Shown in pieces: positions 28,373 through 37,780 of a stretch of DNA of 64,000 nucleotides (position 1 is the stretch's first letter; each line of letters opens with the position of its first letter). The DNA is from Planctomycetaceae bacterium (GTDB lineage: Bacteria > Planctomycetota > Planctomycetia > Pirellulales > PNKZ01): positions 1 through 64,000 of the forward strand of contig JAEUIN010000388.1 in assembly GCA_016793115.1 (NCBI GenBank). Reading direction: 5' to 3'. Under the pieces are notes generated by a model that was not told the origin of the DNA, searched no databases, and saw nothing but the letters and a program-made list of their open reading frames with translations. Made by a program: the position numbers and the translations under genes.

Positions 28373-29563
28373 ATGATTAAGCACTCGACGTCGCCACGCC
28401 AATTGCGTTTCGAACTGGCCGCTCGGTTCGACAAAATCCGCAATCTCCTTTTAACCGATCGTTACGCTCCGCAGTTGAGCCGGCCGCTCGCCAACTGGGC
28501 CCTCCCGGCCGACCGTCGACTGCCGCGCGCTCTGTTGCATCGTCCGCTCGGCGATCTGTTGCGCACGCCGTACGATTCGCTCGCCGCCGTACCCGGCATC
28601 GGCCATAAGAAAATGCAGTCGTTCCTCAAGCTCCTCGATCGGGCCTTGCATACCGACGAGCTCGAGAAGGAGCGACTGGAGGACATCGCTCCGCAGGCGG
28701 CCGTCGTTTCGGAAACGCCGAACAAGGTCGTGCCGGGCATCGGCGGCGATCCCTCGAACATTTCCGAAGTCACCTGGGCCACCTGGCGCGCCACGGTGCT
28801 CAATCACAATCTCGGCCACGAGCCGCTCGGTTGCTTCGCCGGCTCGCTCAGCGAACTGCCGCGTGTGATCTGGAGTATTCCGCTCGAGCACTACGCCGGC
28901 CTCACGCTCGACGCCATTCGCAAACTCAAGACTCACGGCGAGAAGCGCGTGCGCTGCGTCGTCACGATCTTCGGCCAACTCCATTCGCAACTCGACGGCA
29001 AGCCGACCGACGGACGAATTCAAGTTCGCCTGACGCCGGCCCGCATCGAGAAGGTCGATCAACAAGTTCAACAGCTCATCGCCGGCACGCTGCCGCTCAC
29101 GGTCGATTCGATTCGCACCGTGCTGCTCGAGCCGCTGGTCGAGCAAATCGGCGTCGACGCCGGCGAGCAAACCGCCGTGATGCTGCGCGGCCGTATGGGT
29201 CTCGAAGGAGCGCCGCTCAGCGTCCGCCGCACGGCGATGCGGATGCGATTGACCCGCGCTCGGATCTATCAGTTGCTGGAAGACGCCGCGACGGTGGTCG
29301 ACGTGCGTTGGCCGCGCGGCAAGGTGCTCATGTCCTCGCTGCTCGAGAAGGCCGCGGCGATGGGCGTCGACTCCCCCGAGTATCGCTCGCTCCGCAACTT
29401 GGCCGAGACGTTCTTCCCGACGGAGTTCCGTCCGGCCCCGACGTCGCTCCCCTTCGTCCGCCGCAACGAAGCCCCGCAAAGCTGGTCGACCGGCGCCGCT
29501 CCGCTGCGGGCCATGAACACCATGAGCACGATGCTGCCAACGCCGTCGTACGGTATGCGTTAA
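28373..29563 (+). CDS. Putative DNA-binding protein with HhH, alpha-CTD-like and sigma-region-4-like segments
   Basis: A 396-residue protein with no close relative that I recognise. Residues about 69-91 form a helix-hairpin-helix (SLAAVPGIGHKKMQSFLKLL). Residues about 168-202 (IPLEHYAGLTLDAIRKLKTH) resemble the HhH-type C-terminal domain of RNA polymerase alpha. Residues about 282-305 (MRLTRARIYQLLEDA) resemble sigma factor region 4.2. The C-terminus is Pro/Thr/Met-rich. I choose ATG 28373 because AGGAG lies 7 bases upstream; ATG 28322 is also possible. It is preceded by a near-consensus sigma-54 promoter and followed by a strong terminator, so it is a monocistronic, probably regulated gene. 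A role as transcription regulator is inference. Confidence 0.7.
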   Translation: MIKHSTSPRQLRFELAARFDKIRNLLLTDRYAPQLSRPLANWALPADRRLPRALLHRPLGDLLRTPYDSLAAVPGIGHKKMQSFLKLLDRALHTDELEKERLEDIAPQAAVVSETPNKVVPGIGGDPSNISEVTWATWRATVLNHNLGHEPLGCFAGSLSELPRVIWSIPLEHYAGLTLDAIRKLKTHGEKRVRCVVTIFGQLHSQLDGKPTDGRIQVRLTPARIEKVDQQVQQLIAGTLPLTVDSIRTVLLEPLVEQIGVDAGEQTAVMLRGRMGLEGAPLSVRRTAMRMRLTRARIYQLLEDAATVVDVRWPRGKVLMSSLLEKAAAMGVDSPEYRSLRNLAETFFPTEFRPAPTSLPFVRRNEAPQSWSTGAAPLRAMNTMSTMLPTPSYGMR

Positions 29564-29627
29564 GGCGCTCGGCCGCCAAGCTGCGGCGAAGCGCTCGACA
29601 ATTCAGAACGGGTGTGGTTCCTCGCGA

Positions 29628-29662
29628 AGCCCTCGGCGACTCCCATCGCCGAGGGCTTTTTT
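29628..29662 (+). terminator. Rho-independent terminator of the HhH gene
   Basis: A 12-bp stem agccctcggcga/tcgccgagggct around a short loop, followed by six T, 65 bases after the stop codon. Confidence 0.9.
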
Positions 29663-30009
29663 CATTGACGCCGGCTTTCTCCCCTCGCCGCGGAGCCGCG
29701 TTCGGCGTGGAGGGAGAGGGAACCGGAAAAGCGCGACGTAACGCCGCGCCCGAGTGCGGTGCGCCCGCTCCGGAATCGCAACGGGATTCGACAACACAGC
29801 CCGGAGTCGCGGTACTCCGCGCACTTCGGGGCTAGGGTCGTACGAAGTGCGGAAACCCTGAAAGGGTTTCACAGACCTGAACGCCGCCCTCTGCTTCCGG
29901 TCGCCGTTTCTCAGACGGCGGGGATAAACCCCGCCGCTCGCTCAGCGCATTCGGTTCGTGCAAGCGCCGCGGAGGGCGTTTCCCATAGAGTTCGGGTTCC
30001 GCCTTCCGT
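29663..30009. other. Intergenic region with repetitive GC-rich sequence
   Basis: No gene is supported. It holds ctcccctcgccgcgg-type sequence, the palindrome aaccctgaaagggtt near 29858, and copy 2 of the dispersed palindromic repeat. The last 70 bases are the 3' flank of the minus-strand methyltransferase gene. Confidence 0.5.
29888..29940. repeat. Dispersed palindromic repeat, copy 2
   Basis: Bases 29914-29940 are identical to 25-51 and carry the same ggcgggg-ataaa-ccccgcc hairpin. The ctctgcttccgg upstream resembles copy 1. As in copy 1, it lies just past the 3' end of a minus-strand gene and in the same orientation. Confidence 0.7.
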
Positions 30010-30882
30010 TCAGCGGCGCTGCGCCACCATTTCGATCCGGTAGTTCGGGTGCACGGTGAACTTCGGTACGTAGATGCGGTAGTGCAGGACGTTGAAGCCG
30101 CATTCGCGGAAGATGGCTTCGTAGTTGTGGATGAAGCAGGGGGGCATATCGGCCGAGCTGGCGCCGTGGACGACCGCGAGCGATTCGTCGCTCGGCAGCG
30201 AATCGGGATGCACGAACACGTCGCCAGGCAGGTGAAACAGCGGCTCGTTGATGACAAAATACGCGCCCGGGTTGCGAACGGCCGCCAAATAGCGGCGCAA
30301 TTCCGCGTTTTTAAAGCGCGTGATGGTCGAACACGTCGGGTACAAGTCGCCCGCAGCTTCGCCGCGCTCCAGCAGGTCGAGCGCGTAGCCGGCGCAGAAG
30401 CGCAAGTTGGGCGCGGTGAACTCGGCGTTGATCTCCGGGAGCAACTTCATGAAGTCGATCCCCAAGAACTCCACCTGCGGATGCTCGCGGGCCAACAGAT
30501 CGAGCACCCAGCCGTAGTAGCAGCCGATCTCGACGACCGTGCGAATCTGGGGATCGCCGGCGAGCAAGTCGCGCAAGAGCGGCACGGTTTGCCCTGGGAA
30601 CGTTTCTTCGACGGGGCGCGATTCGTAGAGGCTGCGCCGGCCGACGATGTCGGACTCGTAGCGATCCCACTCGTAGTTGGATTGCTCGGCGATCTCGGCG
30701 TCGCTCAGCCGATCGGGCGGCGACACGGCGAGCCAACGCTCGGCCTTCTCGCGGATGCGACGATTGTCGTCGCGAATCGAACGCCGTCGTCGCAAGTTCA
30801 ACGACTGCCAAGCCCGCCGCCAGGGAGACGGATTCGCGCCCGCCATTCGCGTGTCGCGAACGAAGGAAAGAGCCTGAGCCAT
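30010..30882 (-). CDS. Class I SAM-dependent methyltransferase
   Basis: A 290-residue protein with the SAM-binding motif VVEIGCYYGWVLDLL near residue 130 and FLGIDF after it. An Arg-rich N-terminus and a C-terminal segment with YFVINEPLFHLPGD follow. I start at ATG 30882 (MAQALSFV); upstream codons to 30993 are a less likely extension. Such proteins occur in glycan or small-molecule methylation gene sets, but no such cluster is here. Substrate unknown. Confidence 0.75.
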   Translation of the reverse strand: MAQALSFVRDTRMAGANPSPWRRAWQSLNLRRRRSIRDDNRRIREKAERWLAVSPPDRLSDAEIAEQSNYEWDRYESDIVGRRSLYESRPVEETFPGQTVPLLRDLLAGDPQIRTVVEIGCYYGWVLDLLAREHPQVEFLGIDFMKLLPEINAEFTAPNLRFCAGYALDLLERGEAAGDLYPTCSTITRFKNAELRRYLAAVRNPGAYFVINEPLFHLPGDVFVHPDSLPSDESLAVVHGASSADMPPCFIHNYEAIFRECGFNVLHYRIYVPKFTVHPNYRIEMVAQRR

Positions 30883-31197
30883 GTCGGGAAACCCTCCGAG
30901 GAGACGTGGGACCGGCGGGCGAAGCAAGTCGCGCTCAGACTCGCTCCCGCCTCGTGCGCCAGGAGTGATATCAAAACCGGCAAGAACGACCAACGTCAGT
31001 CGAGGATGGGAAGTGCTTTAACGTTTCCAAGGGCGGCCCAGGTTGCTTCTCCCCTGCGGGGAGATAAGGGGATCAGGCGGCGCGCCGGCGAACTAGCGCG
31101 ATTCTATATCGTGGGGGGCCGGCGATTGTGAGGCCCGTCGGCGAGCGTTAGATTGCTGGCCGACTTACGCCTTCCGCCACTTAAGGAACTCGCAGCG
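30883..31197. other. Divergent intergenic region, 315 bases
   Basis: Lies between the divergent methyltransferase and oxidoreductase genes. It contains the dyad tctcccctgcggggaga near 31050, a form common in planctomycete intergenic DNA. No reliable promoter boxes can be named. Confidence 0.4.
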
Positions 31198-32241
31198 ATG
31201 AACGTCGGGATCGTCGGCATTGGGTTTATGGGGATGATTCACTACCTCGCCTATAAGAAAGTGCGCGGGGCGAAGGTGACGGCGATTGCGACGCGCGATG
31301 CCAAGAAGCTGGCCGGCGATTGGCGCGGGATCAAAGGAAACTTCGGGCCGCCCGGCGAGCAGATGGACCTCGGCACGATCGGCCGCTACGCCGATTGGCG
31401 CGAGATGCTGAAAGACCCGAAGGTCGATTTGGTCGACATTTGCTTGCCGCCGTCGCTGCATGAAGAAGTGGCCGTGGCCGCGCTCAAGGCGGGGAAGCAT
31501 GTCTTGGTCGAGAAGCCGATCGCTTTGGAGACGGCCGAAGGGGTGCGGATGGTGAAGGCTGCGGAGAAGGCCGGCAAGCTGTTGATGATCGGCCAGGTGC
31601 TGCCGTTCTTTCCGGAGTATGCTTTCGCGCTCGACGCGATTCGCGGCGGCAAATTCGGCAAGCTCTTGGGCGGGCACTTCAAGCGCGTGATCGCCGATCC
31701 GAAATGGATCAAGGATTTCTACGACCCGCGCGGCGCCGGCGGGCCGGTCGTCGACTTGCATATTCACGACGCGCATTTCATTCGCCTGGCGTGCGGCATG
31801 CCGAAAGCGGTGTTCAGTTCGGGGAGGATGAAAGACGGCGGCGTGCGATTCGTGAACACGCAGTTTCTGTTCGACGATCCGACGATCGCCGTGACCGCGA
31901 GCGGCGGCGTGATCGACCAGCAAGGGCGGAGCTTCACGCACGGCTTCGAGATCTACCTGGAGAAGGCCACGCTCGTGTTCGACTTCGCCGTGATCGACGG
32001 CAAGCCGACGCCGTCGACGCCGCTCACGGTGCTCACGCACGACGGCAAAGTGAAGCAACCGAAGCTCGGCGAGGTCGACGGGTTTGCGGCCGAGCTGACG
32101 GAAGCGGCCAAGGCCGTAAAGACGGGGAAGCCGTCGTCGCTATTGGCCGGCGATTTGGCGCTCGACGCCCTAAAGCTTTGCCACGCAGAGATTAAATCGA
32201 CGGAGTCCGGTCGGATGATAACGCTCGGAACCGGCCGCTAG
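31198..32241 (+). CDS. Gfo/Idh/MocA family oxidoreductase, cytoplasmic
   Basis: A 347-residue NAD(P)-dependent oxidoreductase. The start at ATG 31198 gives MNVGIVGIGFMGMIHYLAY, the Rossmann nucleotide-binding motif at the very N-terminus. The catalytic motif HVLVEKPIALET is near residue 102, and GGPVVDLHIHDAHFIRLACG near residue 180 marks the substrate domain. Unlike the paralogue at 26655 it has no export signal. Substrate unknown. Confidence 0.88.
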   Translation: MNVGIVGIGFMGMIHYLAYKKVRGAKVTAIATRDAKKLAGDWRGIKGNFGPPGEQMDLGTIGRYADWREMLKDPKVDLVDICLPPSLHEEVAVAALKAGKHVLVEKPIALETAEGVRMVKAAEKAGKLLMIGQVLPFFPEYAFALDAIRGGKFGKLLGGHFKRVIADPKWIKDFYDPRGAGGPVVDLHIHDAHFIRLACGMPKAVFSSGRMKDGGVRFVNTQFLFDDPTIAVTASGGVIDQQGRSFTHGFEIYLEKATLVFDFAVIDGKPTPSTPLTVLTHDGKVKQPKLGEVDGFAAELTEAAKAVKTGKPSSLLAGDLALDALKLCHAEIKSTESGRMITLGTGR

Positions 32242-32820
32242 GCATCGGGACCCGGAAAGGCCTAATTTGTGGGCTTTTGAGCCGCGCCTCCCGATCGCGG
32301 CGCACGCTTCCGTAGAGGCTCCGATCGAAAACCGCTTGCCGGCAATGATGGAGCGGGGAGGGCGGATGGCCGGGGCAAACGCGGCGGCGAACCATTTCGC
32401 GAGTCCGGCGTATTGATAAGCACGCGGCGACCGAATCGGTCGGGCCGGCCGGCGCTTGGTGAGCCTCGAATCGCTCGCCGAAGTGTTGCGGTCGACCACG
32501 GATCGGTTCCGCCGCTTCTCCCGGCACTAACGATTGTGCCGACGACGCCCGTCCACATGCGCCGCTTGGAGCGCTGGTGCGGGCGACGACCCCGGCAAGG
32601 GAAGGCTCTTTTCACCGGTTTTTTTGACCGGTGAAAAATCGTGACCTATATTCCCTTGGCCGAGATTCTACGACCCCGATCTCGACCGCGTTGCTTGACG
32701 TGCCCCATTGACGTTACGCCGCGCGACCCACGGCCGCCGCTCGCTTCGCCGCGCCTTCCGTTTATCCTGGAGAGGTGCGTCGGAGATTGAGTCGCCGCCC
32801 GCGGGAGCTCGGCGTTCAGG
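32242..32820. other. 579-base intergenic region upstream of the protease gene
   Basis: No gene is supported; short frames on both strands lack recognisable domains. It contains a perfect 10-bp inverted repeat at 32609-32637 about 185 bases upstream of the protease start. Confidence 0.5.
32609..32637. repeat. 10-bp perfect inverted repeat with T-rich loop
   Basis: ttttcaccgg (32609-32618) pairs exactly with ccggtgaaaa (32628-32637) around tttttttga. It could be an operator dyad or a hairpin, and is not positioned as a terminator for any nearby gene. Confidence 0.6.
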
Positions 32821-34518
32821 ATGTTGAAACGTATGCTGCGTCGGGTTCTTCGCTCGCTGTCGCTCTTCGCCGGATTGTGTTGTTGCATCGTTTCGGTCGA
32901 TGCCGCACAAGCGCAGCTCTCATTCACGCAGACGCAAGCGGCGGTGCCGCAGAGCGCCGCGACGTCGGGCGCGGCCGACGTCCACCAGGACGTCGCGGAA
33001 AGCCTGCGACAGGGCCGCGAACTCGAAGCACAACGCCGCTGGAGCGAAGCTCTGGCCTTCTACGAAGAAGCACTGCGCCGCAATCCGCAGCAGCAGCCCC
33101 TCGAAGAACGGTTGCACCTGACGCGGATTCACTACGACTTGGCCGGCCGCTACGGCGACCCGCAATTTCGCGACGGCATCCGCACGATGGGGCGGGAAAA
33201 GACGCTGGAACTGTACGACGAAGTGCTGCTGAAGATTCAGTCGCACTATGTGGATCCGCCGCACTGGCAGCAACTCGTCGACAGCGGCACCGCGAGCCTG
33301 ATGGAAGCCCTGCTCGATCCGCTCTTCCTCGAAGCCAATCTGCCGAACGTTCCGCAGCAACAAGTGGAGGCGTTTCGCCGGGTGCTCCGCGATCGGATGT
33401 TCGGCGCGAAGTCCGACGATCGGCAAGCGGCCCTCAATTTAGCCTCGTTCGCCGCCCAAGCCGGCCGTGAACAGCTCGGACTCATGGAAGCCGCGACGAT
33501 TCACGAGTATATCTGCGGCGCCGCCAACGCGCTCGACCCATATTCGACGTTCCTCTCGACCGGAAAGCTCAACGAAGTCTATTCGCAGATCGAAGGCAAC
33601 TTCGTCGGCCTGGGCGTGGAGCTCAAATCCAGCGAAGGCGCGCTGCTGATCGTGAAAGTGTTCGAGGGGGGGCCGGCGCATAAGGCCGGCCTGCGAGCCG
33701 GCGACCGGATCACGGCCGTGGAAGGCCGCACGACGCAAGAGCTTTCGACCGATCAAGCGGCCAATATGTTGCAGGGCCCGGAAGGTTCGAGCGTGGAAGT
33801 GCTGGTTCAAACGCAAGGCTTCGAGCCGCGCCGGTTGCGGGTACGCCGCGAACAGGTGGAAGTGCCGAGCGTCGACGACGTGAAGATCGTCGATCAATCG
33901 GCGGGCATCGGCTATCTGCGGCTGACCTGCTTCCAGAAGACGACGTCGCGCGATCTCGATTCGGCTCTTTGGCGACTGCACCGGGAAGGAATGAAGAGCC
34001 TGATCATCGACCTGCGGGGCAACCCCGGCGGCTTGCTGAACATCTCCGTCGAGGTGGTCGACAAGTTCGTGGAAGCGGGAATCATCGTGTCGACGCGAGG
34101 CCGCAATCCGTACGAAGATTACAGTTATCCGGCTCATAAGGCCGGAACGTGGAACGTGCCGCTCGTGGTACTGATCGACGGCGACAGCGCCAGCGCGAGC
34201 GAGATTTTCGCAGGGGCGATTCGCGATCACCGCCGCGGCACGATCGTCGGGTCGCGAAGCTACGGCAAGGGCTCGGTGCAGGGCATCTACCCGCTGAGCA
34301 CGATCAACGGCGGCATCCGCCTGACGACGGCGAAGTTCTACTCGCCCAACGGCCATCCCTTCAGCCGAGTCGGGGTGGCGCCGGATGTGAACGTCACGGC
34401 AACGGCCCAACAGGTGGCTCGCCCGACTTTCGAGGGGCAAATGGTCGCGGCTCCTCCGGTCGACCCGGCTTTTGAGGCCGCAGTGCAAGCCGCTCGCGGA
34501 CATGTAGCCCAACGCTAG
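32821..34518 (+). CDS. S41 family C-terminal processing protease (CtpA/Prc-like)
   Basis: A 565-residue exported serine protease. The N-terminal signal peptide ends near residue 32 (FAGLCCCIVSVDAAQAQ). An N-terminal helical region with a tetratricopeptide-like segment spans about 50-105. The PDZ domain is at about 255-345 (GPAHKAGLRAGDRI) and the S41 core includes LIIDLRGNPGG. The catalytic Ser lies in DGDSASASEIFAGA and the Lys in GSRSYGKGSVQG (about 30 residues later). Cleaves proteins from their C-termini in the periplasm; the substrate is unknown. Confidence 0.92.
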   Translation: MLKRMLRRVLRSLSLFAGLCCCIVSVDAAQAQLSFTQTQAAVPQSAATSGAADVHQDVAESLRQGRELEAQRRWSEALAFYEEALRRNPQQQPLEERLHLTRIHYDLAGRYGDPQFRDGIRTMGREKTLELYDEVLLKIQSHYVDPPHWQQLVDSGTASLMEALLDPLFLEANLPNVPQQQVEAFRRVLRDRMFGAKSDDRQAALNLASFAAQAGREQLGLMEAATIHEYICGAANALDPYSTFLSTGKLNEVYSQIEGNFVGLGVELKSSEGALLIVKVFEGGPAHKAGLRAGDRITAVEGRTTQELSTDQAANMLQGPEGSSVEVLVQTQGFEPRRLRVRREQVEVPSVDDVKIVDQSAGIGYLRLTCFQKTTSRDLDSALWRLHREGMKSLIIDLRGNPGGLLNISVEVVDKFVEAGIIVSTRGRNPYEDYSYPAHKAGTWNVPLVVLIDGDSASASEIFAGAIRDHRRGTIVGSRSYGKGSVQGIYPLSTINGGIRLTTAKFYSPNGHPFSRVGVAPDVNVTATAQQVARPTFEGQMVAAPPVDPAFEAAVQAARGHVAQR

Positions 34519-35164
34519 CGGCCGTCCGCAGCGAGGTCGGCGAAAAGAAGATCCGATTTGTTAGCCGGAGGCGATAAGGCCCACGGCGGCCTACCGTCTC
34601 GCCGGAGAGGGGCTCCAGATCCCGCCGGCTCCGCCCACCATGGGGATTTGTGAGCATGACGGCGTCGCCCGGCCGACGGCGCAATTCGCTTTCTTGCCTT
34701 CGGTGGCCGGCGACCGCGGGCAGTGTGGTGCCGGTGGACGACAAGGTCCGTCTCATTTTCCCGAAGCTGCTGCAACGTCGCGACTTACGTGAGCGGAACA
34801 ATCGGAATTCCGCAGCTTCAGATTGGCGAAAATCCCGAGCCGTCGGCAATGCGTCGTCTTGGAGATATGACAAAAAATGATTACGATCGAAACTTCGTAT
34901 CGTTTTTGCACGACTGCGTTTTCGATTGTGTTTGATGCGTGTGAGGCCGTCACTTCGCGCTTGGCTTTGAGCCGAGCGGCGTCGGTACCCGCCTCGACCA
35001 CGTTACGGAGGCATAGCAGAAGGCTTCGACCCCGCTCGTGCGACATGACGCCCAGGCGTCCGCGCTCTGCGCGAGTCGCAACGAGACGTGCGGCCGAACA
35101 CCGAGAGGTCGCAGCGATCGTTCGCTCGGCTCCCAATGGAATCAAGGTGGATGCACCCTAGCTC
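34519..35164. other. 646-base intergenic region, no gene seen
   Basis: Several short frames cover it on both strands but none has a domain, a good ribosome site or coding-like composition. The first third is GC-rich; 34850-34940 is unusually AT-rich (gatatgacaaaaaatgatta), a plausible promoter area, but it is 230 bases from the transporter start. Confidence 0.5.
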
Positions 35165-37780
35165 ATGTACGCTCACTTAGGAAAGTTCGTCTCGCGCCAC
35201 TGGCTCCTCGTCTTACTGGTTTGGGTCGTGGCCACGGCGGCGCTGAATCCGAAATTCCAACGTTCGGTTTTAGGAGTCAAGCTGACGCCCACCTGGGACG
35301 AGGTGACGAAAGACGGCGACCTTGCCTATCTGCCCGAACGAATGACGTCCGTTCGCGGTCAAAAACTCTACGGCGAAGCGTTTCCGGATAATAAGTCGCG
35401 CAGCGAAGTCGTGGTCGTGCTCGAACGCGACTCGGGCCTGAAGCAGGAAGACCTCGATTTCGCCCACAAGCTCGGCGACTATTTCGACGGCGAAAAGGCC
35501 GCGATGTCGCAGTGGACGGAAGAAAACAAACGCCCGATGGATCGGCTTGCGGCGATCGAGGTCATGCGGCCGTCGCGCAATCTCGTTGCCGAGAACACGG
35601 CCGAAGATCTCGTCGGGCAGAAGCTCATCAGCCCGGATAAAAAAGCCGCGCTCGTCGTTTGCTCTCTCGAACACGAATTCATCGCCATCGACTCGGCCTT
35701 CGTGACGAATCGTGTCCGTGAGGAAGTGACGAAGCTGATGTCGGAGGCGGAAGCCGACAAGGCCTCTCCGCTTCCGGCCGGACTCAACTGGGGCATCAGC
35801 GGTTCGGCGGCGGTCGGCGGCGACACCCTGATCGAGTCGGACAAGAGCATCAAAAACATCCACCTCGCGACCGGCGTGCTGGTGTTGCTTATTTTGTTGG
35901 TCGTCTACCGCGCCCCGATTCTTGTGTTCGTGCCGTTGATCACGATCGGCATCGCCGTAGTCCTTGCCAAAGACCTCACGGCCTGGCTCACGCAGCTCGG
36001 CACGGTTCCCGGCTTCGGCTGGTTTCACTTCGAAATCTTCAAGACGTCGGAAATCTTTATTTTCGTGATCTTGTTCGGCTCCGGCACCGACTTTTGCTTG
36101 TTTCTCATTTCGCGTTACAAGGAAGAACTGGAACGCGGACTCGACAAAGCCCGCGCCTTGGAAGAGGCGCTCACGCAGGTCGGCGAAGCTCTGACCGGCA
36201 GCGCGCTGACAGTCGTTTGCGGTCTCGGCATGATGTTCTTCGCCGACTTCGGTAAGTTCACCTACAGCGGACCGTCGATTGCGCTCTGCTTGCTCGTCGC
36301 CTTGGCGGCGTGCATGACTTTTGCGCCCGCGCTGCTGCGAGGTTGCGGCCGGCTTGTATTTTGGCCGTTCGGCATCAAGTCGGCCAAGTCTTCGCATGCG
36401 GCGGAACCGCTCGTCGTTCAAGACAATTCGCTCATCGGCCGGTTCTGGCACTGGACCAGCGATCGCATTATGGCCCACCCGGGCCTCATCCTGCTGGTGA
36501 GCCTCGTCGTCATGACGCCGTTCGCGTTTGAAGGCTGGCACGTCAAAATCAGCTACGACTTGCTCGCCGATCTGCCGCCGATCGGTGTCGACAAGCACGG
36601 CAATGAAGTTCGCAATAGCGTGAACGGCACCGAATTGCTGCGCAAACACTACCCGGCCGGCGAAACCGGCCCGGTGACTATGCTTGTCAAGAAAGATGGT
36701 GTGAACTTCGACTCGCAGGAGTGGCGCACCGAGATTACGAAGCTCACGAAACAGCTCTATTCGTTCTCGATGGAAGTGCCGGATGACGTCGAGCCGACGG
36801 CCGACGTGAAAAGCGTCCGCAGCCTGACTGCCCCGCTCGGCGACTTGCCAAAGAAGCAAGGTATTCGCGGTTTGATCGGCAAATCAACGATGGCCCACCA
36901 CAAGGCCAGCGAAGCGAAGTATGTGGCGCAAAGCGGTCCGCGGGCCGGCAGCGTCACCCGCTTCGACATCATCCAGGCTTACGATCCCTTCTCGCCGGAA
37001 GCCGAAGACTTTCTCGGGCGCTTGGAAGGCTTCACTCAAAAGCTTTCGAAAGATCCGGATTCGCCTTGGTATCAAGCCACATTCGACTTCATCGGTACTA
37101 CGGCCGGCACCCGCGATTTAAAGGCTATCGTTACCAGCGACGAACGGCTGATTCAGCAGCTCGTCGTGTTATCGGTATTTGCGGTGATCCTGTCGATCTT
37201 GCGCCGCCCGATGATCTGCCTCTATTTGATCTTTACCGTCGTCTTCAGCTACTTGGCGACGATCGGGGCCACTGAGTTGCTCTTCACCTACATGTACGGG
37301 GCGGAATTCCAAGGGCTCGACTGGAAAGTGCCGATCTTCTTGTTTGTGATCCTCGTCGCAGTCGGCGAAGACTACAACATCTACCTCGCGACGCGCGTGT
37401 TCGAAGAAGAGCGTCGGCTGGGCCGCGAGAAGGGCCTCCGGGAAGCCATCATCAAGACGGGCGGCATCATTACCAGCTGCGGCATCATCATGGCCGGCAC
37501 GTTCGTGTCGTTGATGACCGGCACGCTGAAGGCAATGCACGCTCTCGGCTTTGCGCTCACATTGGGCGTAATCCTCGATACCTTTATCGTTCGCCCGGTG
37601 TTGGTGCCGGCCTTCTTGGCTTGGCTCTACCGCTTGGTGCCGGAACGCAAGTACGCCGTGGGACACGGCGCAGTTGAACCAATGCTGGAGCACGCTTTAT
37701 CGTCGTCACCTAACGGCGACACGATCACCATCCCGGCCAAGCCGCACACGGAAATGGCTCGTCGCGCGGTTAAGGGCTAA
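35165..37780 (+). CDS. MMPL/RND-family transporter
   Basis: An 871-residue inner-membrane transporter in two repeats. TM1 is at about 12-30, a periplasmic domain at about 35-230, then a block of five helices (about 232-400, with FVILFGSGTDFCLFLISRY near residue 300). After a hydrophilic loop the second half repeats this: a periplasmic domain at about 465-660 and five helices at about 665-840 (VAVGEDYNIYLATRVFEEE near residue 740). The GxDxxxY motif of the proton-relay helix is present in both repeats. MMPL/HpnN-type proteins export lipids or hydrophobic compounds; the cargo is unknown. Confidence 0.88.
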   Translation: MYAHLGKFVSRHWLLVLLVWVVATAALNPKFQRSVLGVKLTPTWDEVTKDGDLAYLPERMTSVRGQKLYGEAFPDNKSRSEVVVVLERDSGLKQEDLDFAHKLGDYFDGEKAAMSQWTEENKRPMDRLAAIEVMRPSRNLVAENTAEDLVGQKLISPDKKAALVVCSLEHEFIAIDSAFVTNRVREEVTKLMSEAEADKASPLPAGLNWGISGSAAVGGDTLIESDKSIKNIHLATGVLVLLILLVVYRAPILVFVPLITIGIAVVLAKDLTAWLTQLGTVPGFGWFHFEIFKTSEIFIFVILFGSGTDFCLFLISRYKEELERGLDKARALEEALTQVGEALTGSALTVVCGLGMMFFADFGKFTYSGPSIALCLLVALAACMTFAPALLRGCGRLVFWPFGIKSAKSSHAAEPLVVQDNSLIGRFWHWTSDRIMAHPGLILLVSLVVMTPFAFEGWHVKISYDLLADLPPIGVDKHGNEVRNSVNGTELLRKHYPAGETGPVTMLVKKDGVNFDSQEWRTEITKLTKQLYSFSMEVPDDVEPTADVKSVRSLTAPLGDLPKKQGIRGLIGKSTMAHHKASEAKYVAQSGPRAGSVTRFDIIQAYDPFSPEAEDFLGRLEGFTQKLSKDPDSPWYQATFDFIGTTAGTRDLKAIVTSDERLIQQLVVLSVFAVILSILRRPMICLYLIFTVVFSYLATIGATELLFTYMYGAEFQGLDWKVPIFLFVILVAVGEDYNIYLATRVFEEERRLGREKGLREAIIKTGGIITSCGIIMAGTFVSLMTGTLKAMHALGFALTLGVILDTFIVRPVLVPAFLAWLYRLVPERKYAVGHGAVEPMLEHALSSSPNGDTITIPAKPHTEMARRAVKG

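Noticed and set aside
34650..34880. Short plus-strand frame in the intergenic region before the MMPL gene
   Set aside because: No ribosome site, no domain, and composition unlike neighbouring genes.
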